Assembly (NCBI GenBank): GCA_946530355.1
Contig: CAMNAB010000121.1
Location: 1-7,886, forward strand
Source: Firm-04 sp003446315
Lineage (GTDB): Bacteria; Bacillota; Clostridia; Oscillospirales; Ruminococcaceae
Reading direction: 5' to 3'
DNA: 7,886 nucleotides
A program made the position numbers and the translations under genes. This document shows, one piece after another, positions 1 to 7,490 of the stretch; within the stretch, counting starts at the first letter, position 1; each line of letters starts with the position of its first letter. A model generated the notes under the pieces. That model did not search any database and was not told where the DNA came from. It was given only the letters and a program-made list of their open reading frames with translations.

Positions 1-343
1 TGCCGGTGAAAATCTCCGACCCGTGACCGGATGTTGTCACGCTTGACGGATCATCCGGATCATAGCAGATACCGATTTTCATGCCTTCCTGAAAGCCGGA
101 CTGATAGTAGCCGAGTGTTTCCGTATACGGTTCGCCGTCCCCTGTCTTATAGTCCACAATGACCGTATGCTGCACATCGCCTTCCGCGTCATAGTGCGTT
201 TCGATTGCGCGGATCACGCCTTCTGCCCGAACCCATTCCTTGCGGTGTTTCACCTGAGAAACTGTAACCACAAGCATCACACAGCCCTCAATCAGAAATG
301 AAACGCAAAAAAGAATCCTAAAAAGTGAGAAACCTACACGCAT
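1..343 (-). CDS. DUF3592-type small membrane protein, partial (C-terminus beyond window edge)
   Basis: Only the first 114 codons are visible; the frame is open to base 1. The start is the ATG at 341-343, preceded on the minus strand by AAAGGAG with 10 nt spacing. That AGGAG begins just after the stop of the upstream gene (22-nt gap), so the two genes are almost certainly co-transcribed. Residues about 7-28 form a hydrophobic membrane segment, followed by a basic KHRKEWVRAEG stretch and a beta-rich soluble domain ending in LGYYQSGFQEGMKIGICYDP and DDP. These match the DUF3592 pattern and the two genes upstream. A second membrane segment after the DDP motif is expected but lies outside the window. 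The function of the family is unknown. It could equally be called a hypothetical membrane protein; membership of the local paralogue group is firm. Confidence 0.85.
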   Translation of the reverse strand, partial: MRVGFSLFRILFCVSFLIEGCVMLVVTVSQVKHRKEWVRAEGVIRAIETHYDAEGDVQHTVIVDYKTGDGEPYTETLGYYQSGFQEGMKIGICYDPDDPSSVTTSGHGSEIFTG

Positions 344-364
344 GATTTATGCACTCCTTTCACA

Positions 365-781
365 TCATAAGCCGCTGTGCTTCATCGCAGCACCCATGAC
401 GAAAAATATCACCGCACCCACAATCAAAAAGAGTACGCTCAGGCAAACCGTCAGTGCAACCAGCGCATCTGTGTCCGCAACCACATGCTGAGGATTCTGC
501 GGATCATAGCAGAGCCGGAGCTTCTGCCCGACCTGAAAGCCCGACTGATAATATCCCAGCTCTGTCGTATAGGGAATGCCTTCTTCTGTTTCATATGTCA
601 CAAGAACTGCAACATGGTCAGAACCTTTCCGGTGCTTGATCGACGAGATTTCGCCTTCTGCTTTCGGCCATGTTTTCTGCCGTTTCCGGATGACCGGTGT
701 CACAACGGCAAGGACAATCCCCGCAATCAGGAAAAAGCCGCTGAGAATCATCCGAAAAGTCTGCAAATCCTGTGATGCCAT
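365..781 (-). CDS. DUF3592-type small membrane protein (second of three tandem paralogues)
   Basis: This 138-residue protein has two predicted membrane segments, at about residues 11-31 and 106-131, flanking a soluble domain of some 70 residues. The soluble part carries the features shared by all three paralogues: a W-x-K-A-E-G stretch just after the first membrane segment, a V-T-Y-E-T-E-E-G strand, then LGYYQSGFQVGQKLRLCYDP and NP before the second membrane segment. That architecture is typical of DUF3592 proteins, for which no biochemical role is established. The start at 779-781 has AAAAGGAG about 10 nt upstream. It sits 51 nt after the preceding paralogue and 22 nt before the next, with no terminator or clear promoter between, so it is probably the middle gene of an operon. 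It diverges most in the second half of the conserved motif, where the usual EGMKIGIC has become VGQKLRLC. Confidence 0.88.
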   Translation of the reverse strand: MASQDLQTFRMILSGFFLIAGIVLAVVTPVIRKRQKTWPKAEGEISSIKHRKGSDHVAVLVTYETEEGIPYTTELGYYQSGFQVGQKLRLCYDPQNPQHVVADTDALVALTVCLSVLFLIVGAVIFFVMGAAMKHSGL

Positions 782-832
782 AATAACACAACTCCTTTTC
801 CTTGTAATGTGAAATGATGCCCTGTTTTCTGC

Positions 833-1243
833 TTATATGTTCTTTTTCTGAATATAAATCCCCAGACCGATTGTCAAAGCAATCAATAATCCGCCGCTCA
901 AAAACCATGATCGCGTAACCGATTTGCTGTTCACAACGATATTGGTCGGATCATCCGGATTAAAGCAAATGCCGATCTGCATACCTTCTCTGTAGTTGCT
1001 TTCATGGTTTCCGAGATTGATTCTCCTGTAGGATACGCCGTCTTCCGTCTGATAATCCACCAGCACTGTATAATCTTTGTCACCGTCACTGTCGTACTCG
1101 TAGGTAACAGAACTGATAACCGCATCCGCTTTGACCCATTTCTTCTGATGCGATGCTGTTATGATACCTGCAATAATCATTACAATTCCCATCAGAAGCA
1201 TATAGATTAAACCGATATTTTTGATTATTTTGATTATCTTCAT
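833..1243 (-). CDS. DUF3592-type small membrane protein (first of three tandem paralogues)
   Basis: This 136-residue protein has a short lysine/isoleucine-rich N-terminus, a membrane segment at about residues 9-30, a soluble domain with KKWVKADAVISSV and YTVLVDYQTEDG, the motif EGMQIGICFNPDDP, and a second membrane segment at about 113-131 followed by a KKN tail. This is the same layout as the two downstream genes, so I assign it to the DUF3592 group; the function is unknown. The ATG at 1241-1243 has GATGAGG upstream with about 8 nt spacing. The start lies 84 nt after the glgP stop and just beyond the glgP terminator hairpin. There is little room for a separate promoter, although a TATAAC on the minus strand at 1279-1284 could be a -10 box. 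The operon may therefore depend on readthrough from glgP or on a weak local promoter. Confidence 0.88.
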   Translation of the reverse strand: MKIIKIIKNIGLIYMLLMGIVMIIAGIITASHQKKWVKADAVISSVTYEYDSDGDKDYTVLVDYQTEDGVSYRRINLGNHESNYREGMQIGICFNPDDPTNIVVNSKSVTRSWFLSGGLLIALTIGLGIYIQKKNI

Positions 1244-1278
1244 CTTTTTATCCTCATCTGTTTCTGAATGTCTCAGCG

Positions 1279-1315
1279 GTTATAAAACACGGGCGGTCAG
1301 AAATCCGACCGCCCG
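1279..1315 (-). terminator. intrinsic terminator of glgP
   Basis: Thirteen nucleotides after the glgP stop, the minus strand forms a perfect 9-bp GC-rich stem (1307-1315 pairing with 1290-1298, CGGGCGGTC/GACCGCCCG) with an 8-nt loop. It is followed by TGTTTTATAAC. The T run is short and interrupted, so termination may be incomplete, which would let some transcripts continue into the DUF3592 genes. Confidence 0.75.
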
Positions 1316-1327
1316 CCTGTTGCAGTA

Positions 1328-3712
1328 TTAAAGATGCCAGATATTCTTTGCATACTCGGTGACAGCGCGGTCAGCGGAGAATATACCTGCACCGGCGATA
1401 TTGTTCAGGCTCATCTTCGCAAAGTGCTGCTGATCTGCATAGCACTGTGCCGCATAAGCCTGTGCATTCCGATAGCTGTCGAAGTCAGCGAGCACCATAT
1501 ACGGATCAAGTGTCCGGAGCGACTGTGCGATCTCCGGGAACTTGCAGTCATTGATGCCGTTTGCAATGCGATCAATGCATGCACGGATCAAGCCGTGATT
1601 CTGATAGATCTCCTGCGGATTATAATGCGGTTTCCGCGCATTGACTTCTTCCGTTTTCATACCGAAGATGATGATATTCTCATCACCGGCAGCCTCTTTG
1701 ATCTCAATATTTGCGCCGTCGAGCGTACCGATGGTCACAGCACCGTTGAGCATGAGCTTCATATTGCCGGTACCGGAAGCCTCTGTGCCGGCAAGTGAGA
1801 TCTGCTCGGAGAAATCGGAAGCAGGCATCAGCATCTCAGAGAGCGTGACGCAATAATTTTCGAGGAAGACGACCGAAAGTTTATCGCTGATCTGCGGATT
1901 CTTCCGGATCTCCTCAGAGAGACACCAGATCATTTTGATGATCTGTTTTGCGAGGTAATAGCCGGGAGCAGCCTTTGCAGCGAAGATATAGGTTTTCGGG
2001 GCAAAGTCCATGTTCGGATTTTCGAGCAGCATCTGATAATCTGCGAGGATATTGAGTGCATTGAGGTGCTGCCGCTTATACTCATGCAGACGCTTCACCT
2101 GCACATCGAACGCGCTGTCCGGATTGAGCACGATGCCGTTCTTCGCCTTGACATACTTTGCAAATTCGGTTTTATTTTCCCGCTTGACAGCCATGAGTTT
2201 TTGGAGCACTTCGGCATCATCCTGATACTTACGCAGCTTTTCGAGCTCTGCGCCGTTTTTGAGGAATCCGTTTCCGATGGTATCCTTGAGGAGCTTTGTC
2301 AGTCCCGGATTGGACTGATAGAGCCAGCGTCTGTAAGCGATACCGTTTGTGACATTGGTAAACTTCTGAGGCGTATCGACGAATTCGTTATGGAAGACAG
2401 CATCCTTAATGATCTCGGAATGGAGCTTCGAAACGCCGTTGACGCTGTGGGAAGCAGCCACGCAGAGTGTCGCCATATGGATCATATTATCCTGCACGAT
2501 CGACATTCTGGTTGTAAGCGCACTGTCATTGGTTTTTGCGAAGATCTGTGCGCAGTAGCGGTTATTGATCTCAACGATAATGGAGAAGATGCGCGGGATC
2601 ACGCGGCGCACGAGATTGACATCCCATTTTTCGAGTGCTTCCGCCATGACGGTGTGGTTTGTATAGGCAAAGACCTTCGTGGTAATATCCCATGCTTTAT
2701 CCCAGCCATAGCCGCAGTCATCGAGGAGAATGCGCATCAATTCCGGAATTGCGAGGGTGGGGTGCGTATCGTTGATATGGATCGCAACCTTATCCGCGAG
2801 GTTATCGAGCGTGCCGTAAACGCTCATGTGATTATTGACGATATCGCCGACCGCAGCGGCACAGAGGAAATACTGCTGACGCAGGCGGAGCGACTTACCT
2901 TCGAGGTGGTTATCATTCGGATAGAGCACCTTGGAGATCGCATTTGCGATGGAATTCTGTGCAAGCGCCTTGGAATAATCGCCCTGATTGAACATTGCCA
3001 TATCGAAGCTGGGGGCTTTTGCAGACCACAGACGCAGCACAGAAACGGCATTGCTGTTATAACCGGAGACATACATATCATAGGGGATCGCCGTTACGGT
3101 GCTGTAATTGACATGGGAAACGTGGTGATACTGCTGATCCCAGTATTCTTCGAGGTCGCCCTCAAAGTGGACTTCGATCGACTGTTCCGGCTTCGGATCG
3201 AGCCAGACTTCGCCGCCGGGGAGCCAGTTATCGGGCAATTCGGTCTGCCAGCCTTCTTCGAGCTTCTGCTTAAAGATGCCGTACTCATAGCAAATGCTGT
3301 GACCGGTAGCCGGATAGCCGGTTGTTGCCAGACCGTCGAGGTAGCAGGCAGCGAGTCTTCCAAGACCGCCGTTTCCAAGACCTGCATCCGGCTCATAGTC
3401 ATAGATGCGGTCGAGTTTAATATCAAACTTTTTCAGGAATTTCTCAACGTCCTCAGCAAGCTCCAGATTATAGAGACTTGTTTTGAGGGAACGTCCCATC
3501 AAAAACTCCATCGAAAGATAGAAGACCTGTTTTTCGCCGGTTGAATTCACATGGTTCATGAACTTCTGCCGTTTTGTCTTCATCAGCTCGGTAATGACAG
3601 AGGAAAGCGCGAGATAGATCTGTTTATCGCTTGCCTCATCGGGGGACACATTGAACTGTGTTTGCAGGCGGTTCAGGAAATCCTGTGTAACCTTCTCAGA
3701 AAATTTGGACAT
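1328..3712 (-). CDS. glgP: glycogen/maltodextrin phosphorylase (GT35 family)
   Basis: This 794-residue cytoplasmic enzyme releases glucose-1-phosphate from the non-reducing ends of alpha-1,4-glucans using inorganic phosphate and pyridoxal phosphate. The length matches bacterial phosphorylases (about 800). Visible family signatures are YLSMEFLMGRSL at residues 65-76, the glycine-rich loop GLGNGGLGRLAACYLD at 111-126, HINDTHP, YTNHTVMAEALEKW with the substrate-contacting His353, and EASGTGNMK with the PLP-binding Lys652, followed by GTLDGANIEI. The N-terminus starts directly at the conserved helical region and lacks the extension that carries the phosphorylated serine of animal enzymes, so that type of control is absent. 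The ATG at 3710-3712 has GGAG 6 nt upstream. It is transcribed from its own promoter with a long structured leader and ends at a strong hairpin. Sequence alone cannot say whether glycogen or imported maltodextrin is the main substrate, so malP is an alternative name. Confidence 0.96.
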   Translation of the reverse strand: MSKFSEKVTQDFLNRLQTQFNVSPDEASDKQIYLALSSVITELMKTKRQKFMNHVNSTGEKQVFYLSMEFLMGRSLKTSLYNLELAEDVEKFLKKFDIKLDRIYDYEPDAGLGNGGLGRLAACYLDGLATTGYPATGHSICYEYGIFKQKLEEGWQTELPDNWLPGGEVWLDPKPEQSIEVHFEGDLEEYWDQQYHHVSHVNYSTVTAIPYDMYVSGYNSNAVSVLRLWSAKAPSFDMAMFNQGDYSKALAQNSIANAISKVLYPNDNHLEGKSLRLRQQYFLCAAAVGDIVNNHMSVYGTLDNLADKVAIHINDTHPTLAIPELMRILLDDCGYGWDKAWDITTKVFAYTNHTVMAEALEKWDVNLVRRVIPRIFSIIVEINNRYCAQIFAKTNDSALTTRMSIVQDNMIHMATLCVAASHSVNGVSKLHSEIIKDAVFHNEFVDTPQKFTNVTNGIAYRRWLYQSNPGLTKLLKDTIGNGFLKNGAELEKLRKYQDDAEVLQKLMAVKRENKTEFAKYVKAKNGIVLNPDSAFDVQVKRLHEYKRQHLNALNILADYQMLLENPNMDFAPKTYIFAAKAAPGYYLAKQIIKMIWCLSEEIRKNPQISDKLSVVFLENYCVTLSEMLMPASDFSEQISLAGTEASGTGNMKLMLNGAVTIGTLDGANIEIKEAAGDENIIIFGMKTEEVNARKPHYNPQEIYQNHGLIRACIDRIANGINDCKFPEIAQSLRTLDPYMVLADFDSYRNAQAYAAQCYADQQHFAKMSLNNIAGAGIFSADRAVTEYAKNIWHL

Positions 3713-3747
3713 TGTCTACTCCATTCTCCAACACTCATCATCATGAT

Positions 3748-3834
3748 CCGGTGTATCCGGTTCCGTTCCCCGTCTTTACGAAAAGCCGGCGGGGATCAAA
3801 ACGGAGCAGTACCGATTCGTTGGAACATCGGCAC
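3748..3834 (-). promoter_or_regulatory. potential hairpins in the glgP leader
   Basis: In the predicted minus-strand leader RNA, GTGCCGAT (3827-3834) can pair with ATCGGTAC (3809-3816) as an 8-bp stem with one G-U pair and a 10-nt loop. Next, a 6-bp TCCCCG/CGGGGA stem (3767-3772 with 3790-3795) encloses a smaller CTTT/AAAG stem. A CCGG-N5-CCGG element (3748-3760) lies nearer the ribosome binding site. I do not recognise a known riboswitch. The structures are read by eye and have not been energy-scored. Confidence 0.35.
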
Positions 3835-3889
3835 AGGACGGAAAAAATGCTGCCAAAAGCAAGCAAAACACCGAACACAATACAGTAAT

Positions 3890-3918
3890 ATTATACCCGA
3901 TTCAGGCAGAAAATGCAA
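3890..3918 (-). promoter_or_regulatory. probable glgP promoter
   Basis: On the minus strand a perfect TATAAT (3890-3895) lies 17 bp downstream of TTGCAT (3913-3918). The -35 box is weak (three of six consensus bases) but the -10 and the spacing are ideal. Transcription would start near 3883, giving a leader of about 170 nt before the glgP start codon. Confidence 0.6.
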
Positions 3919-4158
3919 TAGCTGAAATCAACAGAAAACGCAGAATGATTTTAGTCATAGCGCCGATAGCTTTTTGCAATTCAAAAAGCATATTATACAG
4001 AATGTACAAATCAAACGGATACAAAAACACGAACCCGCTGCAAAAGACATCGGAAAGTCACGAAGACAAATTTCTGCATATCGCACAAAAAAGGGCATAC
4101 AGCAGCCGCATAATCCTGACGAAATATGGATATCCCGCCCAAATCCGGATGCAATATT

Positions 4159-5391
4159 CTAAGGATACAGCATTTTGGCAGAACTGTCGATCGCCCAGAG
4201 TGCAAGCTGATCCCAGTCCATTGCCGCAAGAATACGGGCAGCTTTCCCGATGGTATCCCGATTTCCGAAGGAAGAAAAGCGCAGCCAGCCTTCTCCCTGC
4301 TGACCGAAGCCCGCACCGGGCGAAGCCACGATCCCGTGGTGTTTGAGCAGCAAAGAGAAGCAATCCCATGAGCGCAGATGATACGGGCACTCCATCCAGA
4401 CATAGGGGGCATGTTCGCCGCCGGTGGTAAAAACGCCGCTTCTGCGGAGCGCATTGCGAATGAGGTCTGCATTTTCCATATAATACTGCACATCATTCTG
4501 CACCTGCCGCTGACCTTCCGGCGAAAAAACAGCCGCCGCACCGCGCTGCACGATATAGGAAGTACCGTTATATTTGGTAGATTGTCTGCGCATCCAGAGT
4601 TTATGCAGCGATTGTCCGTCCTGTGTAAGCGCACGCGGCACAATGATCCAACTGCACCGCACGCCGGTAAATCCAGCCATTTTGGAAAAGGAGTTGATCT
4701 CGACGGCACAAGTTTCCGCCCCTGCGATCTCGAAGATACTGCGCGGGAGAGAAGCGCTGCGGATATAGGCTTCATAGGCAGCATCATAGATGATGCAGGA
4801 ATGGTGCGCATGCGCATATTCGACCCATGCGTGGAGCTGCGCTCTGGTATAGACCGCGCCCGTAGGATTATTGGGGGAACAGAGATAAATGAGATCTGCG
4901 TGGATCCGGTCATCGGGCAGGGGAAGGAAGCCGTTTTCCTTTGTACCGTTCGCAAACAGGATCCTTCTGCCCGCCATCACGCTGGTATCGAAGAAGACGG
5001 GATAAACGGGATTCGGCAGCAGCACTGTACTTTCCGGCGCAAAGAGGTCGCAGATATTGGCGAGATCACTTTTCGCGCCGTCGCTGACAAACACATCTTC
5101 CGCCTCAATGGAAACTTTGAGTTTATGGTAATGATCGGCAATGGCACGGCGCAGGAACAATTCGCCCTGCACATCGCCGTAGCCGTGGAAGCGCACCGCG
5201 CTCTGCATTTCCTGCACAGCGGTCTGCATTGCGCTGCAAACGGCAGGGGCAAGCGGGCGGGTCACATCATTGATGCCGAGGGATAAAATTTCCTGCTCCG
5301 GGCATTCTTCCCGGAATTTCCGCACCCTCATTGCGATTTCTGCAAACAAATAATTCTGTTCCAATTTCAAGATATTATCATTTAGCTGCAT
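4159..5391 (-). CDS. dapL: LL-diaminopimelate aminotransferase
   Basis: This 410-residue fold-type I PLP enzyme transfers an amino group from glutamate to tetrahydrodipicolinate, making LL-diaminopimelate in one step for lysine and peptidoglycan. The DapL pattern is clear throughout: an N-terminus with LKLEQNYLFAEIAMRV, SLGINDVTRPLAPAV at 37-51, RFHGYGDVQGE at 67-77, VSDGAKSDLANI at 102-113, CSPNNPTG at 171-178, YDAAYEAYI at 202-210, SFSKMAGFTGVRC with the PLP-binding Lys237, RRQSTKYNGTSYIVQR, and WLRFSSFGNRD with the carboxylate-binding arginine at about 371. The frame stays open 126 nt further upstream, but the ATG at 5389-5391 is chosen because it gives the family's normal N-terminus and has AAAGG 6 nt before it. 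The gene starts 55 nt after the sensor-GGDEF gene with no separate promoter seen, so it is probably co-transcribed, subject to the hairpin in the gap. A related aminotransferase with other specificity is possible but less likely. Confidence 0.93.
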   Translation of the reverse strand: MQLNDNILKLEQNYLFAEIAMRVRKFREECPEQEILSLGINDVTRPLAPAVCSAMQTAVQEMQSAVRFHGYGDVQGELFLRRAIADHYHKLKVSIEAEDVFVSDGAKSDLANICDLFAPESTVLLPNPVYPVFFDTSVMAGRRILFANGTKENGFLPLPDDRIHADLIYLCSPNNPTGAVYTRAQLHAWVEYAHAHHSCIIYDAAYEAYIRSASLPRSIFEIAGAETCAVEINSFSKMAGFTGVRCSWIIVPRALTQDGQSLHKLWMRRQSTKYNGTSYIVQRGAAAVFSPEGQRQVQNDVQYYMENADLIRNALRRSGVFTTGGEHAPYVWMECPYHLRSWDCFSLLLKHHGIVASPGAGFGQQGEGWLRFSSFGNRDTIGKAARILAAMDWDQLALWAIDSSAKMLYP

Positions 5392-5421
5392 AAAAAGCCT
5401 TTCTGACGCAAAGCAAGCGAA

Positions 5422-5439
5422 AGCCGCCCGAAGGCGGCT
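5422..5439 (-). terminator. UUCG-capped hairpin between the sensor-GGDEF gene and dapL
   Basis: The minus strand reads AGCCGCC-TTCG-GGCGGCT, a perfect 7-bp stem with a cUUCGg tetraloop, 7 nt after the upstream stop codon. The tail (TTCGCTTGCTTT) is only partly T-rich, so this may be a leaky terminator, an attenuator that lowers dapL expression, or an mRNA-stabilising hairpin. Confidence 0.5.
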
Positions 5440-5446
5440 CATCGTT

Positions 5447-7408
5447 TCAGGCATCCTTCGCAGGCGCTGAAGATTGTTTGAGATATTTGGAAGGATTCTT
5501 CTTCTTTTTCTCCTCATACATAATATTATCGGCTTGCGTAATCAACTGGAAGACAGAGCTTCCCTTGGCAGGAACGGCAATATAAGAGCCGATGCTGATA
5601 CTGAGTTTATAAGGGCTGCCGGAATTCCGGTTGCAGATATCGAGCCTGTGCTGAATGCGATTGCGCAGGGAAACGGCTTCTGTCTCGGAATAATCGGGGC
5701 CAAAGATGAAGAATTCATCGCCGCCGAACCTGCAAGTGATCTCATCCTTGATGCAGGCTTCCTGCAAAACGGTTGCAATGCTGCGGATGGCGTAGTCACC
5801 GGCTTTATGCCCGTAATTATCGTTGATGGATTTGAGGTCATCCATATCGGCAAACATAATCATAACAGGGCGCTGTTCTTCGATGCAGTGTTCATAGACA
5901 GCCTGCGCACCGCGCTTAAAGCCGTTCCGGTTATAGATACCGGTCAGCGAGTCGATCGCATAGAGTTTATCAAGTTCATGCACCATTTCATCGAGGCAGA
6001 GCAATTTCCGGAAGTTTTCGAGGGAATTGCTGATATTGATGCTCCAGGAATGGAACATGCTGCTGTCCATAGGGAATTCAGAATTGACGATTGCGAAATA
6101 GCCAAGACAGCGCTCACGGAAATGCAGCGGCACAAAATAGATGCGGCGTGTCTGGGCAGAATCTATGCGCAGCCGCGGGAGAATATCAGCAGAAGTGAAA
6201 CTTTCGGCAGCATGGAACGTCCCGTCGTAATAGGAAAGCGGCATTTGCATTCTGCCGGAATAGCCGCGCACGGTATAGGCATCGGCAGGAAATTCCCCGG
6301 TATAGCCGTCTTCCGGCAGGATCCGTTTCACATGCCAATTATCATTCAGGCAAAGATAGAATTCTTCGCAGCGCGTTTTCAGCACAAACTGTTTGAGCGC
6401 GGTAATATATTCATCGAAGTCATCGCATTCCACGAGCGAGCAAGACATCTGATTATGTCTGGAAATATCGCGTGCAATGGCTTCCTGCATCTGATAGCTG
6501 CGCTTTTTATAAACGGTAATATCCTCTGTATCGACCGGATGGCAGCCGCAGCTTTCGGAGAAGATCGGAACAGCATTCAGCGCCTGATTCTGTTCAATGG
6601 TTTCGCCGGCGATATGGCGGCAGATGACCTCACAGGCAAGCGCACCGGACTGCATCAGCGGGCGTTCAACGGTCGTAAGGGCAGGGGAGAAGTTGCGTGC
6701 ATGATAGATATTATCGAAGCCGGAAACGATCACATCTTCCGGCACACGGATGCCGTTTTCCTCAAGGGTAATGACCGCAGAGATTGCCATTGCGTCATTC
6801 GCGCAAACGATCGCCTGCGGGAATTCGAGATGTGACTGCAAGAAATGTTCGACAGCGAGTCTTCCGTCCTTTGCGCGGAAGGTGCCGTGATAAACGCGGT
6901 CAGGCTCCAGCGGGATGCGGTATTCCTGCAGCACCTTTGTATAGGCAGAAAAGCGCTCCGCACTTTCGGTATTGGTATCCGGGCCGGAGATATAGTTGAG
7001 CCGTTTCACACCGTGATGTTCAATGAGATGGCGGGTGATCTGCTCCATTGCGGGCGCATTATGGATGCCGATATAATAGAGGTCACCCAATTCGCGGTCA
7101 ATGCTGACAGCAGGCACACCGGCAGCACGGATCCGCTGATAGAGTTTTTCGGCGAGATCACCGGAAAAGGTGTTGGACAGCAAAATGACACCGTCAAATT
7201 TCGAAAAATTCGGCAGTTCGAAGATATTATATTCACCCTGATCGTATTTCGGATTGGCAAGGATGCCGCCGAAAGCGATAAAATGCGCCACATTCACCTG
7301 ATGCTGTGCGGCATACCGGTGAATACCGCGCAGAATAGACTGCTGATATTCTTCATCTATGCCGGAAACAATCACGGCAATTGTCAGATCACGAACGTTA
7401 TTGGGCAT
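5447..7408 (-). CDS. LacI-type periplasmic-binding-fold sensor fused to a GGDEF diguanylate cyclase
   Basis: This 653-residue protein begins directly at the first strand of a LacI/Peripla_BP_3-like ligand-binding domain (about residues 7-285, with ISGPDTNTESAERF, AIVCANDAMAISAV and VIVSGFDN), closing with a CGC motif at 287-289. No helix-turn-helix precedes it, and I see no signal peptide or membrane segment, so it should be cytoplasmic and not bind DNA. Residues about 300-480 form a middle region, possibly GAF-like, ending in a helical linker. The GGDEF domain begins at DSLTGIYNR (486-494), with the metal-binding aspartate in FADMDD (Asp521), INDNYGHKAGD, and an intact GGDEF at 562-566, so cyclase activity (2 GTP to c-di-GMP) is expected. 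The RxxD inhibitory site is degenerate (IKDE). The start at 7406-7408 has GAGG 7 nt upstream. The ligand is unknown; a sugar is likely from the fold. Confidence 0.93.
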   Translation of the reverse strand: MPNNVRDLTIAVIVSGIDEEYQQSILRGIHRYAAQHQVNVAHFIAFGGILANPKYDQGEYNIFELPNFSKFDGVILLSNTFSGDLAEKLYQRIRAAGVPAVSIDRELGDLYYIGIHNAPAMEQITRHLIEHHGVKRLNYISGPDTNTESAERFSAYTKVLQEYRIPLEPDRVYHGTFRAKDGRLAVEHFLQSHLEFPQAIVCANDAMAISAVITLEENGIRVPEDVIVSGFDNIYHARNFSPALTTVERPLMQSGALACEVICRHIAGETIEQNQALNAVPIFSESCGCHPVDTEDITVYKKRSYQMQEAIARDISRHNQMSCSLVECDDFDEYITALKQFVLKTRCEEFYLCLNDNWHVKRILPEDGYTGEFPADAYTVRGYSGRMQMPLSYYDGTFHAAESFTSADILPRLRIDSAQTRRIYFVPLHFRERCLGYFAIVNSEFPMDSSMFHSWSINISNSLENFRKLLCLDEMVHELDKLYAIDSLTGIYNRNGFKRGAQAVYEHCIEEQRPVMIMFADMDDLKSINDNYGHKAGDYAIRSIATVLQEACIKDEITCRFGGDEFFIFGPDYSETEAVSLRNRIQHRLDICNRNSGSPYKLSISIGSYIAVPAKGSSVFQLITQADNIMYEEKKKKNPSKYLKQSSAPAKDA

Positions 7409-7490
7409 AGGTTCACCTCATTGCACCGGATAATTGTACATATCTGTCAGGAAATGCACAAAAGCAACCAATTGATTTCCATACAATTTT

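Larger units (their letters stand above)
3713..4158. other. intergenic region between dapL and glgP, with glgP promoter and leader
   Basis: No protein gene is supported in these 446 nt; the open frames present lack ribosome binding sites and family character. On the minus strand the region holds a promoter at 3890-3918 and, between it and glgP, several potential hairpins. There is a second bare TATAAT at 3992-3997 with no good -35 box at normal spacing. I found no convincing terminator after dapL: a run of six T (4087-4092) on the minus strand is not preceded by a stable stem. Confidence 0.7.

Noticed and set aside
2066..3544. 492-codon plus-strand open frame
   Set aside because: It lies wholly antisense to glgP, whose reading frame has clear family motifs; it is a codon-bias shadow.
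3992..3997. Second TATAAT on the minus strand in the dapL-glgP gap
   Set aside because: No acceptable -35 box at 16-18 bp; the nearest TTGTAT is 21 bp away. Kept only as a remark.
4011..4955. 314-codon minus-strand frame overlapping dapL in another frame
   Set aside because: It overlaps the end of dapL and reads as an arginine/serine-rich shadow; dapL motifs establish the correct frame.
5392..5517. Upstream extension of the dapL frame to 452 residues
   Set aside because: The extra 42 residues are basic and unlike DapL, they overlap the upstream gene and hairpin, and the ATG at 5389-5391 has a ribosome binding site and the family's normal N-terminus.
5474..6835. 453-codon plus-strand open frame
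   Set aside because: Antisense to the sensor-GGDEF gene, no ribosome binding site and no family character.
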